39,272 nt of DNA, taken from the NCBI GenBank assembly GCA_025965915.1, contig JAOPWA010000123.1:1-39272 (forward strand). Reading direction: 5' to 3'. Of this stretch, positions 21,631 to 28,806 are shown in pieces. Made by a program: the position numbers and the translations under genes. Source of the DNA: Dactylosporangium sp. GTDB lineage: Bacteria > Actinomycetota > Actinomycetes > Mycobacteriales > Micromonosporaceae. The notes beneath the pieces were generated by a model that did no database searches, was not told where the DNA came from, and was given only the letters and a program-made list of their open reading frames with translations. Numbering within the stretch: position 1 is the first letter of the stretch; each line of letters starts with the position of its first letter.

Positions 21631-22097
21631 CCCGTAATCCCACCCTCACGAACGAGGATCTGTTCGCGATCGCGGAGCAGATATGGGCCTCGTACCTCGA
21701 TGTCGAGGGTACGAGGCCCCTCCTGCCCGCGCTGCCGACGGCTCCTTCGCCTGACGTCTGCGCGTCAGTGTCGGTGACCGGTGCATGGCGCGGTCACGTC
21801 GTCGTGAGTTCCTCCATGACCGCCGCGCGTAACGTCGCGGCCGCGCTTCTGGGTGTCGACCTCGATGACGTCACGCCTGAGGACGTCAGGGACGCGCTCG
21901 GCGAGTTGGCCAACATCATCGGGGGCAACGTCAAGAGCCTGATGCCGGAGCCGGCGGCGCTGTCGCTGCCGGTCGTCCTGATCGACGGCAACACCGGTTG
22001 GCCCTCGGTCGTCGAGGTGTCTCACCTTGACGGCGAGTGGCTGGGTGAGCCGATCGCCGTGCAGGTCCTAGAGAGCAGTGCCGAGAGGGAAGTGTGA
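21627..22097 (+). CDS. CheX/CheC-like chemotaxis phosphatase
   Basis: The 156-residue protein has the CheX-like fold signature: a helix with EQIWASYLD, the strand CASVSVTGAWRGHVVVSSS, and the helix GELANIIGGNVKSLMP with the E-x-x-N pair that in CheC/CheX dephosphorylates CheY-P. A substrate pair (two CheY proteins) is encoded on either side. ATG 21627 overlaps the cheY stop. Only one E-x-x-N helix is clear, as in single-site family members. CheD, the usual CheC partner, is not in the window. Confidence 0.8.
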   Translation: MTRNPTLTNEDLFAIAEQIWASYLDVEGTRPLLPALPTAPSPDVCASVSVTGAWRGHVVVSSSMTAARNVAAALLGVDLDDVTPEDVRDALGELANIIGGNVKSLMPEPAALSLPVVLIDGNTGWPSVVEVSHLDGEWLGEPIAVQVLESSAEREV

Positions 22098-22468
22098 CGG
22101 TACCGATGAAGATTCTGATCGCGGACGACAGCCGCGTGATGCGGCAGATCGTCACCCGTACCCTGCGTCAGGCCGGTTACGACGGTCATGACCTGGTGGA
22201 GGCCGCGGACGGCCAGCAGGCCTACGACGCCGTGGTGAACGACAACCCGGACCTGGTGCTGTCGGACTGGAACATGCCCGAGATGACCGGCATCGAGGTG
22301 CTGCGCAGGCTGCGCGCCACCGGCATGCAGGTTCCCTTCGGGTTCGTGACCTCGGAGGGTACCCCGGAGATGCGCAACGCCGCCGAGGAGGCGGGCGCGC
22401 TCTTCCTCGTCACCAAGCCGTTCACGGCTGAGGCGTTTCGTGACGTTTTGGACCCAATTTTAGGATAA
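22094..22468 (+). CDS. CheY-type response regulator (second copy)
   Basis: The 124-residue receiver has ADDS at 10-13, Asp58 in VLSDWNMPEMTG, Thr86 in GFVTSEG and Lys108 in LVTKPF. It shares the DWNMPEM core with the first CheY but differs elsewhere, so it is not a recent duplicate. GTG 22094 overlaps the upstream stop (GTGA); ATG 22106 is an alternative that gives MKILIADDS. It sits between two genes with possible phosphatase-like E-x-x-N motifs. Confidence 0.92.
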   Translation: MTVPMKILIADDSRVMRQIVTRTLRQAGYDGHDLVEAADGQQAYDAVVNDNPDLVLSDWNMPEMTGIEVLRRLRATGMQVPFGFVTSEGTPEMRNAAEEAGALFLVTKPFTAEAFRDVLDPILG

Positions 22469-22476
22469 TGTGAACT

Positions 22477-22959
22477 ATGCGCTTCCAGCTTCCCGTACCC
22501 AAAGATGTTCGTGATCTCTTCGAGGATCTCCTTGGACGCCCCATCACCGTGGGTACGGCCGATCCGGTCCTCGTGGAGGGCTTGAAGACGACGCTCGTGA
22601 GCCTGTACACCGATGACAAGAAGAAGCTCTGGGCAGTCGCCGGCATGGACCTGCCGCTGACGGTGTACGCCGGGGCGGCGCTCGGTCTGCTTCCTCCCGG
22701 GGGTGCCCAGGACTGCGTCGACGACGGCGTCGTCACGGAGACGGTGGCGGAGAACGTCCGGGAGGTCTGCAACATCATGACCGTCCTGCTCAACCGCGAG
22801 GGTGGCCCGCACCTCAAGCTCTACCAGGTCTTCCTGCCTGGCGAGCCGCCACCCAACGACGCCGGTGCGATCCTGCTGGCGCTCGGCCGTCGCCTCGACC
22901 TCACGGTCGAGGTCGGTGGTTACGGCAGCGGCAAGGTTTCCATCGCCCTGGCTGAGTAG
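22477..22959 (+). CDS. Unknown protein of the che operon with a possible CheC-like E-x-x-N motif
   Basis: The 160-residue soluble protein follows cheY2 by eight bases and ends the operon. It contains PVLVEGLKTTLVSLYTDDKK, then MDLPLTVYAGAALGLLPPGG, then ENVREVCNIMTVLLNREGG, where E-x-x-N resembles the catalytic pair of CheC/CheX. It ends with LDLTVEVGGYGSGKVSIAL. I do not recognise a named family. Similar proteins appear, as I recall, beside cheY in other motile actinobacteria. A role as a CheY-P phosphatase or switch accessory is inferred from the motif and position only. A strong terminator follows. Confidence 0.75.
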   Translation: MRFQLPVPKDVRDLFEDLLGRPITVGTADPVLVEGLKTTLVSLYTDDKKKLWAVAGMDLPLTVYAGAALGLLPPGGAQDCVDDGVVTETVAENVREVCNIMTVLLNREGGPHLKLYQVFLPGEPPPNDAGAILLALGRRLDLTVEVGGYGSGKVSIALAE

Positions 22960-22972
22960 GTCGTTACCCCCG

Positions 22973-23021
22973 AAAACGAACTCCCCGCGCGACAACGGCG
23001 TCGCGCGGGGAGTTCGTTTTT
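22973..23021. terminator. Bidirectional terminator between che and flhA operons
   Basis: Perfect 21-bp arms (22973-22993 and 23000-23020) with a 6-base loop. A T-run ends the + strand arm and the A-run beginning the left arm gives a T-run on the - strand. It separates the converging che operon (stop 22959) from the last gene of the flhA operon (stop 23040). Confidence 0.95.
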
Positions 23022-23039
23022 GTCGCGGGCACCCAGCGC

Positions 23040-23390
23040 CTACTCGGCGTTGTTGTCGGTGGTCTCTCTATCGGTGCTGCGCCGGGCTGCCGCCATCAGC
23101 GCCGGGTTCGCACGCGCGACTTCCAGGGCTTCGATGGCCGCCTCCTGGGTGCTCTCGCGGGCGGTCTCATGCGTGATCTCCGGCGCGGTCTCACGGGCGT
23201 CGGCCTCGTTGGCGCGGCGGTACCCGTTCGCCATCGCCCGCAGCAGTGCCAGCATCACCGCCGCCACCACGACCGCGATCAGGTACCTGATCAACGCCGC
23301 CGTGTAGTCCATGTCGTGTGCCACGAAGGCGTGGTACAGCGCCGGGCTGTCCAGCAGCGCGGCGAGCAGGAGCGTGGACAACTTCGCCAT
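23040..23390 (-). CDS. Small membrane protein at the end of the flhA operon
   Basis: The 116-residue product has an N-terminal amphipathic stretch, one clear membrane helix (about 32-52; LIRYLIAVVVAAVMLALLRAM) and a charged C-terminal region, probably a coiled coil (EADARETAPEITHETARESTQEAAIEAL in several pieces). No family was recognised. It lies 17 bases after the PilZ gene stop in the same direction. A structural or anchoring role at the flagellar base is possible but unsupported beyond location. Confidence 0.7.
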   Translation of the reverse strand: MAKLSTLLLAALLDSPALYHAFVAHDMDYTAALIRYLIAVVVAAVMLALLRAMANGYRRANEADARETAPEITHETARESTQEAAIEALEVARANPALMAAARRSTDRETTDNNAE

Positions 23391-23407
23391 GTCCCGCAGG
23401 CCTCCCG

Positions 23408-24070
23408 TCAGTAGTCCGCGTCGGCGGCCGCGCGGCGGGCCAGGATCTGCTGGTGCATCACGTACCGGCGCACCATCTCCGCCTGGCGCTCGCTCAGCTC
23501 CAGCATCACGATCATGTCGACCGTCTTGGCGATGGGGTCTTCGATGGTCCGCAGGACCGATCCGTCGGCGTCGAGCATGTCGTCGCCGAGCTGCACCACC
23601 GCGCTGACCGCCTCACCGTCGCCCAGCCTGACCCACTCGTCGCTGTCCGGTCGGGCGTCCTTGATCTTGAACCGGACACCGCCCTCGCTGACGTCGGACG
23701 CGGAACCGGAGATCATGACGTCGCGCTCCTTCGCCCTGACCCGGACCGGCTCACCGCCACCCGCGCGCACGAACCGGCGCCGCTGGTGAAGCACGGGCGC
23801 CGACTCGACGGTCAGGGTCCAACACCGGGTCGGTACTCCCTCGACCCGCGACGTCGACACCAGCCTGGCGTCGACGACATAGCGTCCACGTGGCCCTGCG
23901 ACCCAGCCCAGCGCGATGATGGCCCCGATCTCGGGGATCTCGACCGTCTCGTTGAACGGCGCGGACACGACCACGTTCTTGCCCTCGATCAACTCGATCC
24001 GCGACTCGAGCTCGGTCCCCTCATGCGTCAGGCTGACCGGTGAACTGATCTCCGGCATCGGCTCGGTCAT
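23408..24070 (-). CDS. PilZ-domain c-di-GMP-binding flagellar protein (YcgR-like)
   Basis: The 220-residue protein has an N-terminal YcgR-like beta domain (about 15-95; GKNVVVSAPFNETVEIP) and a C-terminal PilZ domain (about 98-205). Both c-di-GMP ligand motifs are intact: RRRFVR (RxxxR form) near 101 and DVSEGG near 131. Such proteins slow or bias the motor when c-di-GMP rises. ATG 24070 overlaps the stop of the FlhF-like gene (ATGA). An EAL-HDOD protein encoded in the same locus could share the signal. The two-domain plan is intact, so binding is likely; the motor target is inferred. Confidence 0.87.
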   Translation of the reverse strand: MTEPMPEISSPVSLTHEGTELESRIELIEGKNVVVSAPFNETVEIPEIGAIIALGWVAGPRGRYVVDARLVSTSRVEGVPTRCWTLTVESAPVLHQRRRFVRAGGGEPVRVRAKERDVMISGSASDVSEGGVRFKIKDARPDSDEWVRLGDGEAVSAVVQLGDDMLDADGSVLRTIEDPIAKTVDMIVMLELSERQAEMVRRYVMHQQILARRAAADADY

Positions 24071-25347
24071 TCCACTACCTCTTCCAAGCGGCGGCACAGC
24101 AGTTCGGCCCAAAGGCGCGGGGTGGCGACGCGGGCGTCGATCATGGCCACGGGTATCCCCAGTTGCAGGACGGTAGCGGGGTCATCCGTTTCCGCGCACC
24201 CGTACGCCGCGATCGCATCCACACGGCCGATATCGGCAAGCCGACGCGCACTATCCGCAGTCTTACGTGTGGCGTCCGTCACGCCCCAAATCGCCGCAGC
24301 GTCGCAACTTTCGATGATCGAGCGGGCCCGTTCGGTGCCGCTACCGTCAGTCGGTACGTCGACGACGACGACGATCGGCAGGTCCGCCTTGCGTCGCAGC
24401 CTGGCGATCCGTCTGGCCGTGTACTCGGGGCCCTTCATCCGCCGGCTCGGGTGGATGCCGGTGCCCTTGCAACTCGCGGCAGCCAACGCGATGCGGGTCG
24501 GCGGCAGGTCCAGCGACTCGGCGACGGTCCGGGCCACCTCCAGCGCCCTGTGCAGTTCGCCGGCGATCACGAGGACCTCGCCGTCGCGCGTCACCTTCGG
24601 GGCGTCCGGCAGGAGCTTGACGACCCTGACGATCTCACGGTACGAGTCGAACCCGGTGACCAGCTCGGCCAACTGCGTCGGCAGGCCGAGGCGGGTCAGC
24701 ACGGTTGACACCGAGGAGTAGGTCGGCAGTCGGCCGGGCTGGTAACGCGGGATCAGCGGAGCGGCCGGCGTGGCCGGGGGTGTGACGGCGGGAAGTTCGG
24801 TGACGGGAAGTTCGGTGACGGGAAGTTCGGTGACAGGCAGTTCGATGGCGGGCGCCGCTGTGACCGGGGTGGCGTCCGCCGGTGCGGTGGCCTCGACAGC
24901 GGTGGGGGCATCACCCGGCACGAGGGGAACCCATGCCGGCGCGGCGTAGCCGGCCAGTACGTCGGCGAAGGCCGCCGCTCCGGCGCTGACCTCCTGCGCC
25001 GCCTGCATGGCGTTGTCAGCAGAGGCCGACTCGTCCGGGCCCAGGTACGGCAGCAGTTTCCGTTCCTGCGCCTCGACCAGCGCGACCAGTGCGTCGGCCG
25101 GGCTGGCAGCACTCGCCGGGCTGGCCGGTTTCGTGCTGGCCGTGGACGGTAGGCCCGGCTTGCCGGTGGCAGACCCGTCGGCCACCTCGATGGTCAATTC
25201 GAAGCGGTGGCGGGTGAACAGGCCGCCGACGCCCGCGGCGCGAACCCGGTCGGCCGACACGATCTTGGCCGCAGGTCCGTGCTCGGCGCGCACCCGCGCC
25301 AGCAACTGCTGGATGTCGTTGCCCTCAAGCAGCAATCGAGTAGGCAC
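24067..25347 (-). CDS. FlhF-like protein lacking the P-loop
   Basis: The 426-residue protein starts like FlhF (LLLEGNDIQQLLARVRAEHGPAAKIVSADRV, in pieces, residues 5-35), has a Pro/Thr-rich middle with four PVTEL-type repeats, and ends with a region resembling the SRP54-type GTPase fold. That region includes LPIVVVVDVPTDGSG (Walker-B-like), AAIWGVTDATRKTADSARRL and VDAIAAYGCAETDDPATVLQLGIPVAMID. No GxxxxGKT/S P-loop and no TKxD base-binding motif is seen; the P-loop place reads IALAAASCKGTGIHP. GTG 25347 overlaps the flhA 3' end by 23 bp. FlhF normally sets the flagellar site with FlhG. Here GTP binding is unlikely. Confidence 0.7.
   Translation of the reverse strand: MPTRLLLEGNDIQQLLARVRAEHGPAAKIVSADRVRAAGVGGLFTRHRFELTIEVADGSATGKPGLPSTASTKPASPASAASPADALVALVEAQERKLLPYLGPDESASADNAMQAAQEVSAGAAAFADVLAGYAAPAWVPLVPGDAPTAVEATAPADATPVTAAPAIELPVTELPVTELPVTELPAVTPPATPAAPLIPRYQPGRLPTYSSVSTVLTRLGLPTQLAELVTGFDSYREIVRVVKLLPDAPKVTRDGEVLVIAGELHRALEVARTVAESLDLPPTRIALAAASCKGTGIHPSRRMKGPEYTARRIARLRRKADLPIVVVVDVPTDGSGTERARSIIESCDAAAIWGVTDATRKTADSARRLADIGRVDAIAAYGCAETDDPATVLQLGIPVAMIDARVATPRLWAELLCRRLEEVVE
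24791..24850 (-). repeat. 15-bp coding repeat, four copies
   Basis: ggaagttcggtgacg-type units at 24791, 24806, 24821 and (degenerate) 24836 encode PVTEL repeats in the linker of the FlhF-like protein. Confidence 0.93.
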
Positions 25348-27364
25348 TGTTCACCACTCCCACGGTCTCGACGCGCAGCGCGCATTGGGCAATCTCGGCG
25401 TACGACAGGACGGGCAGCCGCGGTGCGGCCATCTGGAGCAGGCGCCGCAGCGCCAGGCGGAGCTGGGGCGAGCAGACGACCACGGGGCTGGCGCCGCGCT
25501 GCTCGGCGGCTTCGACCAGCCGGTTCAGCTCTTCCATGATCGATTCCGCGCGAGCGGTGTCGACCAGCAGTTGCAGGCCGTTCTCGGTGGGGCGTAGCGA
25601 CTCGAGCAGCGACTGCTCAAGGCGCGGGTCGAGCGTGACGACCGTGAGCGCGCCGTCCGTGGCGTACCGGGCGGCGATGGCCGGGCCGAGCGCGGCGCGG
25701 CTGGCTTCCAGCAGAGAATCGTGATCGGTGACGTTCTTCGCGGTCAGTGAGAGCGACTCGAAGATGCGGACGAGGTCACGGATCGGTACGTCCTCGTCGA
25801 GCAGTGCCTGCAGCACCCGCTGCACCTGGCCGAGGCTGAGCAGGGCCGGGGTGAGCTCCTCGACGACGACCGGATTGGTCTGCTTGACGACCTCGGTGAG
25901 CGCCCGCACGTCCTCACGCCCGAGCAGGCGGCTGGCGTTGGCGCGGACGACCTCGGCGAGGTGCGTGATGACGACCGACGCCCGATCCACCACGGTCGCG
26001 CCGGACAGGTCGGCCTGGTGTCGCAGCTCGGCCGGTACCCACTTGCCGGCCAGGCCGAAGACCGGCTCGACACCGGCCCGGCCGGGCAGGAACTCCAGGT
26101 TCTCACCGATCGCGAGGACTGTGCCGGGAGGCGCCTGGCCCTGGGCGACGTCCACGCCGCTGATGCGGATCGCGTACGTCGACAGCGGCAGGTCCAGGTC
26201 GTCGCGGGTGCGTACCGGCGGCATCACGATGCCCAGGTCGAGCGCGACCTTGCGGCGCAGCGACCGTACCCGGTCCAGCAGGTCCCCGCCGGCGCCGTCG
26301 ACGAGGTCGACGAGGTCGGGGGAGAGCGCCAGCTCGAGCGGGTCGACGCGCATCTCGCCGAGCAGAGTCTCGGTCGCGTCGGGTGCGGTCGGCGCGTTGG
26401 TCTGGGACTCATCGGCCTCTTCGGCCTGGGTGGCGGGCATCCGCTGCGCGATGAACAGCACGACTCCGCCGACCAGCAGGAAGGGAATTTTGGGCAGGCC
26501 CGGGATCAGGCACAGGGCAAGGGCCGAACCGCCGGCGATCCGCAGGGCGTTCCGGTGCTGGCCGAGTTGCAGGGCCACGTTGGTGCCCATGTCGCCGTCG
26601 GTCGCCGAGCGGGTCACGATCAGACCGGTCGCGACCGACAGCAACAGCGCGGGAATCTGCGAGACCAGGCCGTCGCCGACGCTCAGGAGGCTGTACTTCT
26701 GGATGGCCTCGACAGGGGACAGGCCCTTCTGGATCATGCCGACGACGAAGCCGCCGATGAGGTTGATCAGCGTGATGACGATGGCCGCGATCGCGTCGCC
26801 CTTGACGAACTTGGAGGCACCGTCCATCGCGCCGTAGAAGTCGGCCTCGGAGGCGACCTCCGCACGCCGCTTGCGCGCTTCGACGTCGTCGATCAGGCCG
26901 GCGTTGAGGTCGGCGTCGATCGCCATCTGCTTACCGGGCATGGCGTCGAGGGTGAACCTGGCGCCCACCTCGGCCACCCGTTCGGCGCCCTTCGTGATCA
27001 CGAGGAACTGGATCACGACCAGGATCATGAAGATCACCAGGCCGATCACGAGCTGGCCGCCGACCACGAAATGGCCGAACGCGTCGATGACCTTGCCGGC
27101 GAAACCGTCCATGAGGACCAGGCGGGTGGCGCTGATGTTCAGCGCGAGCCGGAACAGCGTGGCTATCAGCAGCAACGACGGGAAGGTGGAGAAGTCCAGC
27201 GGGCGCTTGACGTACATGCTGACCAGCACGATCAACAGCGCACCGGTGATGTTCAGCGCGATGAAAAGGTCGATGAGCATCGAGGGCAGCGGAACGACCA
27301 TCATGACGATGATCAGAACGACGCCCAGGGGAACGGCGAACTGGCTCAACCGGCGACCGGACAC
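25325..27364 (-). CDS. flhA: Flagellar export gate protein FlhA
   Basis: From GTG 27364 the product has 679 residues, the family length. Eight membrane segments fill the first half, including VPLPSMLIDLFIALNITGALLI and the GDAIAAIVITLINLIGG region; the FHIPEP-type cytoplasmic loop contains RFTLDAMPGKQMAIDADLNAG. The C-terminal cytosolic domain (from about 330) binds export substrates and chaperones. FlhA forms the nonameric gate of the type III export apparatus with FlhB and FliPQR. The start is fixed downstream of the FliA-type promoter (27438-27465); GGAAGG lies 4 bases before this GTG. The frame is open to 27490 but that part lies across or upstream of the promoter. Confidence 0.95.
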   Translation of the reverse strand: MSGRRLSQFAVPLGVVLIIVMMVVPLPSMLIDLFIALNITGALLIVLVSMYVKRPLDFSTFPSLLLIATLFRLALNISATRLVLMDGFAGKVIDAFGHFVVGGQLVIGLVIFMILVVIQFLVITKGAERVAEVGARFTLDAMPGKQMAIDADLNAGLIDDVEARKRRAEVASEADFYGAMDGASKFVKGDAIAAIVITLINLIGGFVVGMIQKGLSPVEAIQKYSLLSVGDGLVSQIPALLLSVATGLIVTRSATDGDMGTNVALQLGQHRNALRIAGGSALALCLIPGLPKIPFLLVGGVVLFIAQRMPATQAEEADESQTNAPTAPDATETLLGEMRVDPLELALSPDLVDLVDGAGGDLLDRVRSLRRKVALDLGIVMPPVRTRDDLDLPLSTYAIRISGVDVAQGQAPPGTVLAIGENLEFLPGRAGVEPVFGLAGKWVPAELRHQADLSGATVVDRASVVITHLAEVVRANASRLLGREDVRALTEVVKQTNPVVVEELTPALLSLGQVQRVLQALLDEDVPIRDLVRIFESLSLTAKNVTDHDSLLEASRAALGPAIAARYATDGALTVVTLDPRLEQSLLESLRPTENGLQLLVDTARAESIMEELNRLVEAAEQRGASPVVVCSPQLRLALRRLLQMAAPRLPVLSYAEIAQCALRVETVGVVNSAYSIAA

Positions 27365-27437
27365 GACACCTTCCACTGTGTGGCGACTGCGATGAAGCCC
27401 GTTCCGTGGCCGTATCTGTGCCGTCCTGGCGATGGAC

Positions 27438-27465
27438 ACATCGGCCCTGTCTGCCGTCACGTGAG
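27438..27465 (-). promoter_or_regulatory. FliA/WhiG-type promoter of the flhA operon
   Basis: On the - strand: CTCA (27465-27462), 16 bases, GCCGATGT (27445-27438). Its -35 stands 7 bp from the -35 of the divergent promoter for the EAL-HDOD gene. Confidence 0.8.
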
Positions 27466-27472
27466 GGTTTTC

Positions 27473-27500
27473 CTCAGCAGCTGCCGACAATTGCCGATCG
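27473..27500 (+). promoter_or_regulatory. FliA/WhiG-type promoter of the EAL-HDOD gene
   Basis: CTCA (27473-27476), 16 bases, GCCGATCG (27493-27500). The GTG start at 27508 is separated from the -10 by 7 bases, so the mRNA is probably leaderless. Confidence 0.8.
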
Positions 27501-27507
27501 GTGCGGC

Positions 27508-28788
27508 GTGTCCACCACCTCTGAAGCTCAGGCCGGGCAGATCGTGCACGTCGGGCGTCAGCCGCTGTACAACCCTGCCGGCGACGTCATCGGGTACGAG
27601 CTGCTCTTCCGTGGCGCCAATACCGAGGTAGAGGCGTCGCGCCGCAACGCGTACGCGACCAGCCAGGTGATCGTGAACGCCTTCACCGAGTTCGGGCTGC
27701 CGGAACTGGTGGGCGACCACATGTGCTTCATCAACCTCACCCGTGAGTTCATCGTCGGTGAACTGGCGCTGCCGTTCGAGCCCAATCAGGTCGTCCTGGA
27801 GATCCTGGAGACCGTCGAGGTGGACGACGAGGTCATCGCCGGGGTCACCCGCCTGGTCGAGGGCGGGTACCAGATCGCGCTCGACGACTTCGTCTTCGGC
27901 CTCGGCCACGAGCGGCTGCTGGACCTCGCGTCGTACGTGAAGATCGACGTGCTCGACGGCGACGTAGAGCGCATCACCTCAGTGGTGGGGGCCTGCCGAA
28001 AATACCCGGGTATCAAGCTGGTCGCCGAGAAGGTGGAGACCGCCGAGCACACCATGCTCGCCCATGACCTCGGGTTCGAGCTTTATCAGGGGTATGCGCT
28101 GAGCCGCACCCAGGTGGTGTCGATCGCCACCCTCGCGCCGTCGCGCCTTCGCCGTCTGGAGTTGCTGGGTGCGCTGACCGGACCCGAGACCGACCTCGAC
28201 CATGTCGTGTCGATCGTGACCAGCGACCCGGCGCTCGCGTTCCGGGTACTGCGGGCCACGAACGCCGCCTCCGGCGGCCTGTCGCGCCGGATCTCCTCGG
28301 TACACGAGGCGGTCGTCATGCTCGGCGGCCGCCGGATCCGGGAGTGGGTGACGCTGATGCTGGTGTCGGACATCGCCGAGGCGAGCGACGATCACCTGTC
28401 GACGGCCATGGCCCGGGCGCGGTTGTGCCAGACCATAGCTGCCCGGCTGGATGCCTCGGGCGACGCCGCATTCATCGCCGGCCTCCTGTGGGGTATCTCG
28501 GACGTGCTCGGCGTTCCGGTGGCGGACCTGGTCAGCAGGCTGCCGCTCGCCGAGGAGGTGACCGACGCGCTGGTGCACGGCACCGGTCCCCTCGGTGAGG
28601 TGCTGTCGATGGTGCGGGCGTACGAGGGCGCCGACGACGAGGCGCTCGTCCACACGAAGGTTTCCCCATCGGAACTGGCCAAGGCGTACCTGAGCGCTGT
28701 GGGCTGGTCCGTGCGGACCGTCCAGGGCGTCCTCGGCCGGTCCGCGCCGCACGAGACTCCCCCCGACGACGTTTCGTCTACCGCCTGA
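27508..28788 (+). CDS. EAL and HDOD domain signalling protein (YuxH type)
   Basis: The 426-residue protein has an EAL-like domain (about 10-205) and an HDOD domain (about 215-370; DPALAFRVLRATNAASGG and IREWVTLMLVS). The EAL signature reads ELL. The other conserved acids and Asn are largely kept: FINLTREF, VVLEILE, ALDDFVFG, YVKIDVLD and VAEKVET. It may be a weak or inactive phosphodiesterase, or a c-di-GMP sensor. GTG 27508 is the start because of the promoter position. The gene splits the flagellar block, with flhB converging 6 bp away and flhA diverging, and may report c-di-GMP to motility together with the PilZ protein. Confidence 0.88.
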   Translation: MSTTSEAQAGQIVHVGRQPLYNPAGDVIGYELLFRGANTEVEASRRNAYATSQVIVNAFTEFGLPELVGDHMCFINLTREFIVGELALPFEPNQVVLEILETVEVDDEVIAGVTRLVEGGYQIALDDFVFGLGHERLLDLASYVKIDVLDGDVERITSVVGACRKYPGIKLVAEKVETAEHTMLAHDLGFELYQGYALSRTQVVSIATLAPSRLRRLELLGALTGPETDLDHVVSIVTSDPALAFRVLRATNAASGGLSRRISSVHEAVVMLGGRRIREWVTLMLVSDIAEASDDHLSTAMARARLCQTIAARLDASGDAAFIAGLLWGISDVLGVPVADLVSRLPLAEEVTDALVHGTGPLGEVLSMVRAYEGADDEALVHTKVSPSELAKAYLSAVGWSVRTVQGVLGRSAPHETPPDDVSSTA

Positions 28789-28806
28789 CCCCTCTCAGCG
28801 GGTCAG
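28785..28806. terminator. Small hairpin covering both stop codons of the EAL-HDOD gene and flhB
   Basis: CTGACCC (28785-28791) and GGGTCAG (28800-28806) pair over 7 bp with an 8-base loop. Both stop codons lie within it. There is no T-run, so termination strength is doubtful. Confidence 0.4.

Noticed and set aside
24226-24237. Palindromic GCCGATATCGGC inside the FlhF-like gene
   Set aside because: No CTCA/TGAG at 16 bases on either strand and it is inside coding sequence; taken as chance.
25961-27631. + strand open frame of 556 codons opposite flhA
   Set aside because: Same shadow effect; it also runs through the divergent promoters and the start of the EAL-HDOD gene.
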